This document shows, piece after piece, positions 7,913 through 15,578 of a stretch of 35,697 bases of DNA. The stretch's first letter is position 1; the number at the start of each line of letters is the position of its first letter. Position numbers and translations under genes: made by a program. The notes under the pieces are model-generated. The model saw nothing but the letters and a program-made list of their open reading frames with translations, was not told where the DNA came from and did no database searches. Source of the DNA: Sediminimonas qiaohouensis DSM 21189 (GTDB lineage: Bacteria > Pseudomonadota > Alphaproteobacteria > Rhodobacterales > Rhodobacteraceae); the NCBI RefSeq assembly GCF_000423645.1, contig NZ_AUIJ01000030.1, positions 1-35,697 on the forward strand, read 5' to 3'.

Positions 7913-8851
7913 ATGAGCTGGAACCCCGCACTCGACCCCGGTTGCCCCGATGAAATCGGCGTCGACGCCATCGAGACCCTGATCATCCCCCGCGCGCGGG
8001 ACATCGGCGGCTTCGAGGTCCGCCGCGCACTGCCGGCGCCGAAACGCCAGATGGTCGGGCCGTTCATCTTCTTCGATCAGGCCGGGCCGGCCGAGTTCCT
8101 CACCGGCCACGGGATCGACGTGCGCCCGCACCCGCATATCGGGCTGGGCACGGTAACCTATCTCTACCAAGGCGATTTCCACCATCGCGACAGCCTCGGC
8201 ACCGACCAAGTGATCCGCCCCGGCGCGCTGAACTGGATGGTCGCGGGCAAGGGGGTGACGCATTCCGAACGCACCTCGTCGAAGGGCCGGAGCGGCCCGC
8301 ATTCGCTGTTCGGCATCCAGACCTGGATGGCGCTGCCCGAGGATCGCGAGGATATGGACCCGCTGTTCGAGCATCACGGCAAGGACAGTCTGCCCGAGAT
8401 CGACACCGACGGCGTCCGGGCCAAGCTGATCCTCGGCAATGCTTACGGCGAATGCGGGCCGGCGACGCTGTTTTCCGAGACCTTCTATCTCGATGTCATC
8501 CTCGAGCCCGGCGCACGCTTCCCATTGCCGGACGATCACGAGGATCGCGGCATCTACGTGTCCCAAGGCTGCGTCAATGTCGCGGGGCAGGAATTCGTGG
8601 CCGGCCGGATGATGGTGTTCCGCCCCGGCGACAGAATCACGGTCGCGGCCGGGCCGGAGGGCGCGCGGCTAATGGCGCTGGGCGGTGCGACGCTGAACGG
8701 GCCGCGCTATGTCTGGTGGAACTTCGTCGCCTCCAGCAAGGACAGGATCGAGCACGCCAAGGCGGAATGGCAGGCTGCCAATTGGGGCGCGGGGCAGTTC
8801 GACCTGCCCCCCGACGACCGCGACGAATACATCCCCTTGCCCGAACGCTGA
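7913..8851 (+). CDS. Pirin-family cupin protein (second copy)
   Basis: The protein has 312 residues. Iron-ligand motifs are R-P-H73-P-H75-IGLGTVTYLY and T-H117-S-E119, followed by a C-terminal half ending NWGAGQFDLPPDDRDEYIPL, a common pirin tail. The start at 7913 is set by ACGGAGG at 7901-7907; the frame is open upstream to 6188, but that stretch lies antisense to the dioxygenase fusion gene and is not pirin-like. It is divergent from the dioxygenase gene, with 165 bp between the starts, so they may share a control region. It is clearly a different subfamily from the pirin at 5334. The substrate is unknown. Confidence 0.92.
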   Translation: MSWNPALDPGCPDEIGVDAIETLIIPRARDIGGFEVRRALPAPKRQMVGPFIFFDQAGPAEFLTGHGIDVRPHPHIGLGTVTYLYQGDFHHRDSLGTDQVIRPGALNWMVAGKGVTHSERTSSKGRSGPHSLFGIQTWMALPEDREDMDPLFEHHGKDSLPEIDTDGVRAKLILGNAYGECGPATLFSETFYLDVILEPGARFPLPDDHEDRGIYVSQGCVNVAGQEFVAGRMMVFRPGDRITVAAGPEGARLMALGGATLNGPRYVWWNFVASSKDRIEHAKAEWQAANWGAGQFDLPPDDRDEYIPLPER

Positions 8852-8873
8852 GGCCGGGCCCGGGGCCGCAGGG

Positions 8874-8960
8874 GCGTACGACGGAAAGACGCCTTACGAA
8901 GCGCTCAGAGAAAAGCTATAATCAACAAACGGAATGTCCCGCGAGCAACCGCACCTTACA
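8874..8960 (+). mobile_element. Right-end remnant of an IS481/IS3-like element (OrfB tail)
   Basis: An open stretch ends YDGKTPYEALREKL at TAA 8919-8921, the usual C-terminus of rve-type integrases of IS481/IS3 elements. About 40 bp later the sequence gcaaccgcaccttaca ends at 8960; read from outside it begins TGTAAGGTGCGG, and a TGT start is typical of IS481 ends. Only the final ~15 codons and the end remain. It does not match the inverted repeat expected for the IS at 9421, so it is judged a different element. Confidence 0.5.
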
Positions 8961-8981
8961 ACGGACGGGACTGAAACAGGA

Positions 8982-9006
8982 AAGACGCCGCATGATGCGG
9001 CGTCTT
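8982..9006 (-). terminator. Terminator-like perfect hairpin
   Basis: aagacgccgcat at 8982-8993 and atgcggcgtctt at 8995-9006 are perfect 12-bp complements around one G. On the reverse strand it lies 78 bp beyond the stop of the coiled-coil gene fragment and is followed by a T-rich tttcctgttt, so it probably terminates that gene. Confidence 0.5.
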
Positions 9007-9083
9007 CAGTGAGTTTCAACAGGATCGATGGTCATGTTGGGAGGTTGGGGGCATCCATCGGTGACGTTGGCGGTCACCTTGGA

Positions 9084-9420
9084 TCAGGACATTGACTCTT
9101 CACGGTCGTCTTCGACAACGCCTGAAATGATTTCCGAGATCACCGACCGAATTTCGTCCCGCGCTTCCGATTTCTTCAACTCTGACAAGATTTGGTCGAC
9201 AGGATTCGTCACCCTTTGCAGACGCTCGAGTTCGGTGCGCAATTCAGCCATGTCGGACTGCAACGCGGCATTTTCCGCGTGTTTCTGTTCGCTCAGATCG
9301 GACATGTCCGCGATCTGCCGCGCCTGGTCCTGAACCTTTTGTTCCAGTTCTTTGATGCGCCAGTTCGCATTGGTCTTGTCGCTCCGGAGCTCTTCGCACT
9401 CTTCCTGCGCGTGGGCGAGA
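9084..9420 (-). pseudogene. Orphan C-terminal fragment of a coiled-coil protein
   Basis: About 112 codons remain upstream of TGA at 9084, reading from the IS junction at 9420. The sequence is a long heptad-rich coiled coil (NANWRIKELEQKVQDQARQI, then ENAALQSDMAELRTELERLQ) and an acidic tail, DDREESMS. The 5' part is cut off by the IS3-type left end. I do not recognise the family; KfrA-like plasmid proteins and transposon-encoded TnpC-like accessory proteins have similar coiled coils, but no diagnostic motif is left. The terminator hairpin at 8982-9006 probably belonged to it. Confidence 0.55.
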
Positions 9421-9730
9421 TGGACCTGTCGCGGTTTGGTGCCGCTCCTTTGATAGCATAATGTGCAGCAAAGGAGACGAACTATGGGCACAGGAAGAAC
9501 GGATGAATTCCGCAAAGACGCGGTGCGAATTGCACTGACCAGCGGGCTGACACGGCGTCAGGTTGCCGACGATCTGGGTGTTGGGCTTTCGACCCTGAAC
9601 AAATGGGTGACGGCTCACCGCGACACGGATGTGGTGTCGTCCGAGGATCGCGAACTCGCGCGGGAGAACGAACGGCTTCGGCGCGAGAACCGTATCCTCA
9701 AGGAGGAGAGGGACATCCTAAAAAAACGGC
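9421..9730 (+). mobile_element. IS3-type element, left end only (copy 1, truncated)
   Basis: The element begins TGGACCTGTCGCGG and carries a promoter-like stretch and AAGGAG before orfA. Its first 92 bases are 91/92 identical to 35606-35697, in the same orientation. The similarity to IS3 OrfA sequences stops near the A7 run at 9720-9726, which is the usual frameshift site before orfB, and no orfB or right end follows. The copy is therefore a deletion remnant that cannot transpose by itself. Confidence 0.75.
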
Positions 9731-9777
9731 GCATGTTACCCGCGATGCCTTTGAGCAGATCACGGATGAGATCGTGA
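9484..9777 (+). pseudogene. IS3-family transposase OrfA, 3' end altered
   Basis: This gives 97 residues from ATG 9484 (AAGGAGACGAACT before it). Residues ~6-45 are an HTH of the HTH_28/transposase-8 type (ALTSGLTRRQVADDLGVGLS), followed by a leucine-zipper-like segment, ENERLRRENRILKEERDILK. This is the DNA-binding half of the IS3 OrfAB transposase. After ILKK the C-terminus (RRMLPAMPLSRSRMRS) does not resemble the normal OrfA end, because the element is interrupted just after the A7 slippery run. No OrfB follows, so it is nonfunctional as a transposase. Confidence 0.8.
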
Positions 9778-9999
9778 CAGGTATTCGTGCCGCCGGATCT
9801 GTAAACGGCATATCTACACCAAGGGCCGTAGAAGGCTCGGGGATCAAACCACAGCCATCGCAGAAGGAGAGAACAACCACGTCCGAGGTCTCGGTGTCGT
9901 GGCCAACAGGACGGTGGGCGTTCGGTGAGTGAATGAAATGGAGAGCTGAAGTGGGATCCAAGCAATCTTGCTGTGGCGCGCGGCCTATATGCTCCCGCA
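9731..9999 (+). other. Gap between the IS remnant and cobF, with a possible gene scrap
   Basis: No intact gene is seen. On the + strand, the frame at about 9735-9800 reads TRDAFEQITDEIVTGIRAAG, which resembles the start of ArdC-type antirestriction domains (pattern D-x-[YF]-x-x-[IV]-T-D-x-I-[IV]-x-x-[IL]-x-x-G), but the likeness ends there. The rest looks non-coding. Confidence 0.25.
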
Positions 10000-10752
10000 T
10001 CACTCGCCCGCCATACCGACCCGGCGCAGCAGGTAGCTGTCCATGATCCAGCCATGTTGTGTACGTGCAGCGGCGCGGCTCTCGATGATCTGCTGAGAGA
10101 CTTCGGCAGCAGGGCCTTCGATCAGGATCTGCTCGGGGCTGCCCAGGTAGGCGCCCCACCAGATATACAGATCCGCCAGATCCAGGTGGGTAAAGCTGGT
10201 TTCGCCGTCCAGCAGGACGACGAGTGTTTCGGCACCCTCAGGCCAGCCTTCGTCGCGCAGGCGGCGGCCGGTGGTGATGGTCACCGGGCCGTTCACCGTG
10301 TTGAGCGGGATCGCATGCGCGGCGGTCAGGGCCTGCACCGCAGTAATGCCGGGGATCACGCGGAGCCTTGGCGCGGGCGAGAGGCGTTGCGCGATGCGAA
10401 TCGTGCTGTCGTAAAGGGCGGGATCGCCCCAGACGAGCAGCGCGGTCGGGCCATGGACGCCGGCCGCATCGAGCGCCAATTGCCAGCGCCGGGCGATTTC
10501 GTCGTGCCAGGCATTGACCCGGGCCAGATATGGCAGGGCAAGGTCGCGTACGGGATACTCGAATGTGAGCACCTGTGCGTTGGTGCCGCTGGAGGCGATG
10601 ATGCGCTGGCGCAGTTTGGCAAGGTCGTCCTTATCCTCGCCCTTGAGGGGGAGGAGGATGGTCGCGGCCTCGCGCAAGGCCTGCCTGCCTTCGAGCGTGA
10701 CATGGGATTCGCTGCCGGTACCGATGCCGATGAGCCAGAGATTGGTGATCAT
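10000..10752 (-). CDS. cobF: Precorrin-6A synthase (deacetylating) CobF
   Basis: The protein has 250 residues and a tetrapyrrole methylase fold: N-terminal NLWLIGIGTGSESHVTLEG, the GDPALYD loop, and PGITAVQALTAAHAIPLN. CobF methylates C-1 of precorrin-5 with loss of the acetyl group to give precorrin-6A, a step of the aerobic cobalamin route. The conserved W-W-G-A-Y segment (YIWWGAYLGSPEQILIEGPA) near the C-terminus is typical of CobF. It is the last gene of the riboswitch-controlled cbtB-cbtA-cobF unit, 61 bp after cbtA and apart from the main cob operon. Only the IS scar lies downstream. Confidence 0.93.
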   Translation of the reverse strand: MITNLWLIGIGTGSESHVTLEGRQALREAATILLPLKGEDKDDLAKLRQRIIASSGTNAQVLTFEYPVRDLALPYLARVNAWHDEIARRWQLALDAAGVHGPTALLVWGDPALYDSTIRIAQRLSPAPRLRVIPGITAVQALTAAHAIPLNTVNGPVTITTGRRLRDEGWPEGAETLVVLLDGETSFTHLDLADLYIWWGAYLGSPEQILIEGPAAEVSQQIIESRAAARTQHGWIMDSYLLRRVGMAGE

Positions 10753-10813
10753 GTTCGCTCTTTTCGCGTGAAAGGGCCTAGCCCCGATGAGTGGGGCCGG
10801 GCAGCGCCCGAAA

Positions 10814-11533
10814 TCAGGCGGGGTCCGGTGCGGTGAAGCGTGCGGTCAGCCCGCCCAGCACCAACCAGGCCACGAGGCCGACGCCAAGCACGCGGGTGGC
10901 GAATTCACCGGCCATTTCCGGCGGAGCGACACCGTAGAACGTGTCGAGCACCGGGGCCCCGATGATATGGGGCAAGGCGATCAGCACCGTACCGATGGCC
11001 AGAAACAGCAAGGTGCGGCCATAGGCCATAAGCGCAAGCCCCGCACCAGTGGCGATCATCGTGCCGAACCACCAGATCTGACGGTCGCTGATGTCGGCGG
11101 CGATTGTTCCCGGCAATTCTGGCGAAAGCCCCATTGAGGGGGCCATCTGGAACGTGACGAAGCCCGCCACGCCCCAAAGCACGCCCGCGGTGAGGCTGAT
11201 CTGGTAGCCCATCTGCCGGGCCACCTGCAGGGCCGCGGCCAACATCAGGCCGTAGCCCGCATAGATCAGCCCCCCGAACAGTACGGTCAACGCGTTGCGA
11301 CCGAAATCCGAGGCCGCGCTGTCATGAGCATGGGTGTGATCGCCATGACCGTCATCGGCCGCCGCGCCGGATTCGGCGCTATGGTTGGAGGCATCGAAGT
11401 GCACCTTTTCCCCGGACTCGTAGAGTTCGGCCTGCAGGATGAGGTCCTGTAGCAAGGCAAAATGAAGTGCCGTCGCGAGCAAGCCCGCGACGAAGCCGGC
11501 GATCAACCCGCCGGTCAGCATACGAATTAGCAT
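10814..11533 (-). CDS. cbtA: Cobalt transporter subunit CbtA
   Basis: The protein has 239 residues and about five predicted membrane segments, beginning RMLTGGLIAGFVAGLLATAL. A His/Asp-rich loop (DDGHGDHTHAHD, ~residues 61-72) lies between the first two helices and probably binds metal. CbtA with CbtB forms a cobalt uptake system predicted from cobalamin riboswitch regulons. It follows cbtB by 21 bp and precedes cobF. It is downstream of a cobalamin riboswitch, so cobalt uptake is expected to fall when cobalamin is plentiful. Confidence 0.9.
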   Translation of the reverse strand: MLIRMLTGGLIAGFVAGLLATALHFALLQDLILQAELYESGEKVHFDASNHSAESGAAADDGHGDHTHAHDSAASDFGRNALTVLFGGLIYAGYGLMLAAALQVARQMGYQISLTAGVLWGVAGFVTFQMAPSMGLSPELPGTIAADISDRQIWWFGTMIATGAGLALMAYGRTLLFLAIGTVLIALPHIIGAPVLDTFYGVAPPEMAGEFATRVLGVGLVAWLVLGGLTARFTAPDPA

Positions 11534-11554
11534 GGGTCTGTTCCGTTTGTCGGG

Positions 11555-11725
11555 TTAGTGGCAGGGGAAACCGGTGCCATGACGGATGTCATGTGCCGCG
11601 TCGTGCAGGGTGGCCGATTGTGCGTGGCCTGCCAGGAACAGGATGGCAGCGCCCAGAATCGCGGCAAAGAGGATGCTCAGCGCATTGGTTTGTGCGGCGG
11701 TGCGGTTGGCGATCAGTTGCGTCAT
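11555..11725 (-). CDS. cbtB: Cobalt transporter subunit CbtB
   Basis: This is a 56-residue protein: MTQLIANRTAAQTN, one hydrophobic helix (ALSILFAAILGAAILFLAG), then a His-rich tail, TLHDAAHDIRHGTGFPCH. One membrane span plus the terminal HGxGFPCH-like motif is the signature of CbtB. It begins after AAGGAGAT and is the first gene after the riboswitch at ~11768-11975. It works with CbtA in cobalt uptake. Confidence 0.9.
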   Translation of the reverse strand: MTQLIANRTAAQTNALSILFAAILGAAILFLAGHAQSATLHDAAHDIRHGTGFPCH

Positions 11726-11767
11726 GGTCTTTCATCTCCTTGACCGTCACACCCGACGGCCTTGTGG

Positions 11768-11975
11768 TTTCAGTACGCGTGGCCGGTCTCCTGACTCGCG
11801 GGTCACTGCTTCCTTTCCCCTTCCCACCGGGCCCGGATGGTCCGGCAGTGGGCATGCGAAAGGTCGCTCGCCGCATACAGTCGCGGGGGCGGTCAGGGCT
11901 TTAGTCCAGAATCTGTACTTTCCCTGTTCCCGTTTCAGTCCCGGCCCGAGGGCCATTTGGGACACCACACCTCAT
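11768..11975 (-). promoter_or_regulatory. Cobalamin (AdoCbl) riboswitch upstream of cbtB-cbtA-cobF
   Basis: On the reverse strand the conserved blocks appear in order: AAACGGGAA, the core GCCCCCGCGACTGTA, CCACTGCC, GGGAAGG, and the B12 box GAGTCAGGAGACCGGCC at 11781-11797. This is the standard cobalamin aptamer, ending about 45 bp before the cbtB start. Binding of adenosylcobalamin would be expected to lower expression of cobalt uptake and cobF. Confidence 0.93.
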
Positions 11976-12003
11976 ACTGCCCTTGTGTGCGCTGCCGGGT
12001 CAA
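11974..12003 (-). promoter_or_regulatory. Possible promoter for the cbt riboswitch transcript
   Basis: On the reverse strand TTGACC (11998-12003) is followed after 18 bp by CAGTAT (11974-11979). Its position just upstream of the aptamer fits, but the -10 match is poor. Confidence 0.3.
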
Positions 12004-12049
12004 CAGTCAATGAATGCCAGATACTTGACAGATGCGACACCAGCGCGAC

Positions 12050-12397
12050 CTATCGCGTCTTCGGTTCTCCGGGTATGCGGGCGATGGCCTTAAGCCGCAG
12101 ATCTCCGAGCACGCGGGCGTCGTCGAAATTGCCGTCGCCTGATTCGCAGTAATGGTGCAGGAAATTCTCAATGAGCGGCAGGTCCGCGGCGCAGATTTCG
12201 CCGAAGAGATAGGCGGTTTTGCCTGGTGCCCGTATGGCGATGGTCGAGGGTCGGGTGCAGCCGGACATGCATTCAACCGTGGCAACGTGCGCCCTCGGCT
12301 CCTTGGCTGCGAGCGTGGCGCGCAGCGTGTCGGCAAACCCCTCGCGGCCCAGCGGACAAGAGGTGCAGAGGGTGACAGTGACCTCTGCGGCGGTCAT
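12050..12397 (-). CDS. DUF1636 family cysteine-rich protein (copy at cobA)
   Basis: The protein has 115 residues. The N-terminal VTLCTSCP and central CMSGCTRPSTIAIRAPGKTA give a C-x-x-C and C-x3-C arrangement reminiscent of thioredoxin-fold [2Fe-2S] ferredoxins. The ending FGEICAADLPLIENFL is typical of DUF1636. Function is unproven; the family is frequently found in alphaproteobacterial cob clusters and may bind a metal or cluster. It overlaps cobA by 4 bp (ATGA), so the two are translationally coupled. A second, diverged DUF1636 gene lies at the other end of the operon (25211). Confidence 0.85.
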   Translation of the reverse strand: MTAAEVTVTLCTSCPLGREGFADTLRATLAAKEPRAHVATVECMSGCTRPSTIAIRAPGKTAYLFGEICAADLPLIENFLHHYCESGDGNFDDARVLGDLRLKAIARIPGEPKTR

Positions 12398-13110
12398 GAG
12401 GCCAGCGGGCCATAGAGTATCAGCGCCGGCTGGTCGCTGATCTCCCTGGACAAATGGTCGGCCAGGCTGGCCATGGTGTGGCGCGTGATGTGCTGCTCCG
12501 GTGTGCTGACGCCCTCGGCGAGTATGGCGGGCGTGGCGCTGGGCAGGCCGTACTCCATTAGCGTGGCCAGCAGCTTGGGGAAGGTGCGTTTGCCCATGAA
12601 CACCACGGTAGAGGCGGTGGGATCGGCCAGCGCAGCAAGGTTCACGTCCTCGGGCAGTTGCCCGGTCACGTCATGGCCGGTGACGAATTGCACGCGCCGG
12701 GCCGTCAGGCGCCGGGTCAGCGGGATGCCGGCCGCTGCGGCGGCGGCACAGGCCGAGGGGACGCCGGGAATGATCTCGTAGGGGATATTCGCGTCTTTGA
12801 GCGCGGTAAGCTCTTCCTCCAGCCGGCCGAAAATGCCGCCATCACCGGATTTGAGCCGTACGATTCGCCCGCTTTCCTGCGCGTAATCGACGAGCAGGCG
12901 GCTGACATGATGCTGCTTGGGCGATTTGCGCCCGGCGCGTTTGCCGACGCCCACAAGGTCCGCTCCGGGCCGTGCATGGCCCAGAATCGGACCAGAGGAC
13001 AGATCGTCGAACAGCACCGCATCGGCGCGTTTGAGCCGATCCACCGCCTTGAGCGTAAGCAGCTCGGGATCACCGGGGCCGGAGCCTATGAAACTGACGA
13101 AACCGGTCAT
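12394..13110 (-). CDS. cobA: Uroporphyrinogen-III C-methyltransferase CobA
   Basis: The protein has 238 residues. It carries the SUMT signatures FIGSGPGDPELLTLKAVDRL near the N-terminus, DDLSSGPIL, RLKSGDGGIFGR and EIIPGVPSACAAAAAAGIPL, followed by VVFMGKRT. CobA transfers two methyl groups from SAM to uroporphyrinogen III to make precorrin-2, the branch point to cobalamin. The length fits a stand-alone SUMT rather than the CysG fusion. Four-bp overlaps on both sides (cobB upstream, DUF1636 downstream) place it in the main operon. Confidence 0.95.
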   Translation of the reverse strand: MTGFVSFIGSGPGDPELLTLKAVDRLKRADAVLFDDLSSGPILGHARPGADLVGVGKRAGRKSPKQHHVSRLLVDYAQESGRIVRLKSGDGGIFGRLEEELTALKDANIPYEIIPGVPSACAAAAAAGIPLTRRLTARRVQFVTGHDVTGQLPEDVNLAALADPTASTVVFMGKRTFPKLLATLMEYGLPSATPAILAEGVSTPEQHITRHTMASLADHLSREISDQPALILYGPLAS

Positions 13111-14420
13111 GACGCGGCCTCTTCTGCGGTGATGAGGTGGAAGAAGGTGCCGGAGACCTTGTTCTTGAAAGAGCCGGTTTCGGGCACTGGATTTCCACCG
13201 GCATCCATGACGCGGGCCAGTGGCGCATCGGGTTGGTCGAGGATCGTGGAATAGTGGAATTCGTGGCCGCGCAACGCCGCGCCGGGCGCATGGCCGGGCA
13301 GGGGGGCTTCGAGTAATGCGCGGCGGTAGCCAAGGTGGAATTTGCGCGTCTCGTACGAGGTGACGAGGCCGAGGAGACCGGCCATATCATGCCGGGTGCC
13401 CGACTTGTCTATCAGCGCCGCGCCAAGTGCCATGTAGCCGCCGCATTCGCCGTGCACCGGTTTGGTTTCGGCATGTTTGCGAAGCCCAGTGAGATAGGTC
13501 TGCGCGGCGGCGAGGCGGCCCGCGTGCAATTCGGGATAACCGCCGGGAAGCCAGACAAGATCGGCATCGGGCGCGGGCGCCTCATCGGCCAATGGAGAGA
13601 AGGGCAGGATCTCGGCCCCGGCAGCGTGCCAGCCTTCCAGTAGGTGCGGATAAGTAAAGGAAAAGGCCGCATCGCGGGCAAGCGCGATGCGCTGAGCGGG
13701 GGGCTTGGGCAGAGTGCCGCCCGCGGGCAGGGCAAGACCGGTCGCACAGGTGCGAATGGCGTCGAGGTCCACGTTTTCGCGCAGGAAGGCGGCGTAGCCT
13801 GCGATGGCGGCGTCGAGATCGGGGTGTTCAACCGCCTGGATAAGGCCCAGATGCCTTTCGGGCAGGGTAAGGTCGCCGCGCCGGGGCAGGCTTCCCAGCA
13901 CTTTGATGCCGGCGTTTTCCATGCCCAGACGAATGAGTCGTTCGTGCCGGGGTGAGGCGACACGGTTGAGTATGACACCGGCAAACGGCAGGTCGGGATT
14001 GTAGCTCTTGAAGCCGAGCGCTGTGGCGGCGGCTGATTGGGCTTGTCCGCTGACATCGAGGACCAGCACAACCTGCCACCCCATACGCCGCGCGGATTCT
14101 GCAGATGAGCCGAAACCGGATTGGCCACGTGTGGCGACCCCGTCATAAAGACCCATGGAGCCTTCGCCCACGCAGATGTCCGCGCCTTTGGCCTGTGCGG
14201 TCACGCCATTGAGCAGCGCATCATCCATTGCCCATGTGTCGAGGTTGTACGAGGCCCGTCCACAGGCCGCCAGGTGAAACGCCGGATCGATATAGTCCGG
14301 GCCGGATTTGAAGGGCTGAACCGTTAGCCCATCTTCGGACAGCGCGCGCAGAAGACCCAGCATCACGGTGGTCTTGCCCGTCCCCGAGGAGGGCGCGGAG
14401 ATCATCAGTCCCTTAGTCAT
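13107..14420 (-). CDS. cobB: Hydrogenobyrinic/cobyrinic acid a,c-diamide synthase CobB
   Basis: The protein has 437 residues. The start at 14420 is chosen because [18 protein letters not shown] puts the P-loop at the expected N-terminus; an upstream ATG at 14531 lies inside cobM. Residues 1-~190 are the dethiobiotin-synthetase-like ATPase, and ~240-437 the class-I glutamine amidotransferase-like domain with the nucleophile in [13 protein letters not shown]. It amidates the a and c carboxylates using glutamine and ATP before cobalt insertion in the aerobic route. It overlaps cobM by 8 bp and cobA by 4 bp. Confidence 0.95.
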   Translation of the reverse strand: MTKGLMISAPSSGTGKTTVMLGLLRALSEDGLTVQPFKSGPDYIDPAFHLAACGRASYNLDTWAMDDALLNGVTAQAKGADICVGEGSMGLYDGVATRGQSGFGSSAESARRMGWQVVLVLDVSGQAQSAAATALGFKSYNPDLPFAGVILNRVASPRHERLIRLGMENAGIKVLGSLPRRGDLTLPERHLGLIQAVEHPDLDAAIAGYAAFLRENVDLDAIRTCATGLALPAGGTLPKPPAQRIALARDAAFSFTYPHLLEGWHAAGAEILPFSPLADEAPAPDADLVWLPGGYPELHAGRLAAAQTYLTGLRKHAETKPVHGECGGYMALGAALIDKSGTRHDMAGLLGLVTSYETRKFHLGYRRALLEAPLPGHAPGAALRGHEFHYSTILDQPDAPLARVMDAGGNPVPETGSFKNKVSGTFFHLITAEEAAS

Positions 14421-15213
14421 TCGTGGCCTCCGGCGTCCAGGAGGCCCAAGGGCTGTCGGCGCTTTGCGGGCGGTATCGGCGGTCGTAATCCACAGCGTAG
14501 AGACAGCTTTCGTCAAAGCCTTCGCCGGCAAGCGCGGGACCGACGAGGATCAGCGCGGTGCGGGTGATGCTGTCATCAAGTTTGCCCGCGATATCGGTGA
14601 GCGTGCCGCGAATGATGCGTTCATCTGGCCAACTCGCGCGGAACACCACGGCGACGGGGCATTCGGCGCCATAGGCCGGGGTAAGGTCCGCGACCACGCG
14701 GTCGACATTCTGGATCGACAGGTGAATGGCCAGCGTCGCGCCGGTGGCGGCGAAATTGGTCAGCGTCTCGCCCTCGGGCATCGAGGATGCGCGGCCCGGC
14801 GTGCGGGTCAGGATCACCGATTGCGCCAGCCCGGGCAGGGTCAACTCGGTGCCTATCGAGGCCGCGGCGGCGGCAAAGGCTGGCACGCCGGGAGTGACTG
14901 AGACGGGGATGCCCATGGCGCGCAACCGGCGCATCTGCTCGCCCATGGCCGACCAAACTGACAGATCACCCGAATGTAACCGTGCCACATCGTGCCCGGC
15001 GGCATGGGCGGTTTCGATCTCGGTCATGATCTGGTCGAGGTTCATCGGCGCGGTATTGAGAATGCGCGCGTCGTCCGGACAATGATCCAGGAGCGCTTCG
15101 GGCACCAACGAACCAGCATAGAGACAGATCGGGCAGGCGGCGATGAGATCGCGGCCGCGCAGAGTCAAAAGGTCAGGTGCGCCAGGGCCGGCGCCAATGA
15201 AATGGACGGTCAT
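14413..15213 (-). CDS. cobM: Precorrin-4 C11-methyltransferase CobM
   Basis: The protein has 266 residues. It begins [20 protein letters not shown] and continues [14 protein letters not shown], the CobM/CbiF signature. [26 protein letters not shown] and [13 protein letters not shown] are also conserved. It methylates C-11 of precorrin-4 to give precorrin-5. It overlaps cobE (4 bp) and cobB (8 bp). Confidence 0.95.
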   Translation of the reverse strand: MTVHFIGAGPGAPDLLTLRGRDLIAACPICLYAGSLVPEALLDHCPDDARILNTAPMNLDQIMTEIETAHAAGHDVARLHSGDLSVWSAMGEQMRRLRAMGIPVSVTPGVPAFAAAAASIGTELTLPGLAQSVILTRTPGRASSMPEGETLTNFAATGATLAIHLSIQNVDRVVADLTPAYGAECPVAVVFRASWPDERIIRGTLTDIAGKLDDSITRTALILVGPALAGEGFDESCLYAVDYDRRYRPQSADSPWASWTPEATND

Positions 15214-15578
15214 GTATCATCTCCAGCTGGGGTGACTTGCGCCAAGGCACAGGTGGCCAAGCGATCATGCGAGATCACGCGCGGGGCGAGGAGGCGCGCG
15301 TTTGGCCCGGCGGCAGCAAGTGCGCAGGCCTCGGCCACTGAGCCGGTCTGGCGAACGGTTCGTGATTGGGTTGAGTGGGTTGCGGTTCGGACGTCACGCA
15401 ATGCTTCAGGTTTGACCTTGGTGACATGATAACTTGCTGCGAAAGCGCGGAATGCCTCGGACGCGGCCTTGTCGGCGAGGGTGGCGACGCGGTCGGCCTG
15501 CCCGCCCGCGCGGCCAAGGGCGTCGCGCAGGCTTTCGGGTGTGGCGCCTGTGCGGAAACCGAATCCCGCGACGATCAT
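15210..15578 (-). CDS. cobE: Cobalamin biosynthesis protein CobE (CbiG C-terminal-like)
   Basis: The protein has 122 residues. The frame opens at 15593, but the ATG at 15578 forms the ATGA overlap with the cobL stop used at neighbouring junctions and gives [20 protein letters not shown], matching the family start. CobE resembles the C-terminal domain of CbiG; in the aerobic pathway its precise role is unclear, though it binds corrinoid intermediates. The [12 protein letters not shown] and ATCALA segments are family-typical. Confidence 0.85.
   Translation of the reverse strand: MIVAGFGFRTGATPESLRDALGRAGGQADRVATLADKAASEAFRAFAASYHVTKVKPEALRDVRTATHSTQSRTVRQTGSVAEACALAAAGPNARLLAPRVISHDRLATCALAQVTPAGDDT

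Noticed and set aside
8874-9730. A single IS whose two ends are 8960 and 9421
   Set aside because: The 8960 end does not match the inverted complement of TGGACCTGTCGCGG, and the order (right end before left end) is wrong for one element.
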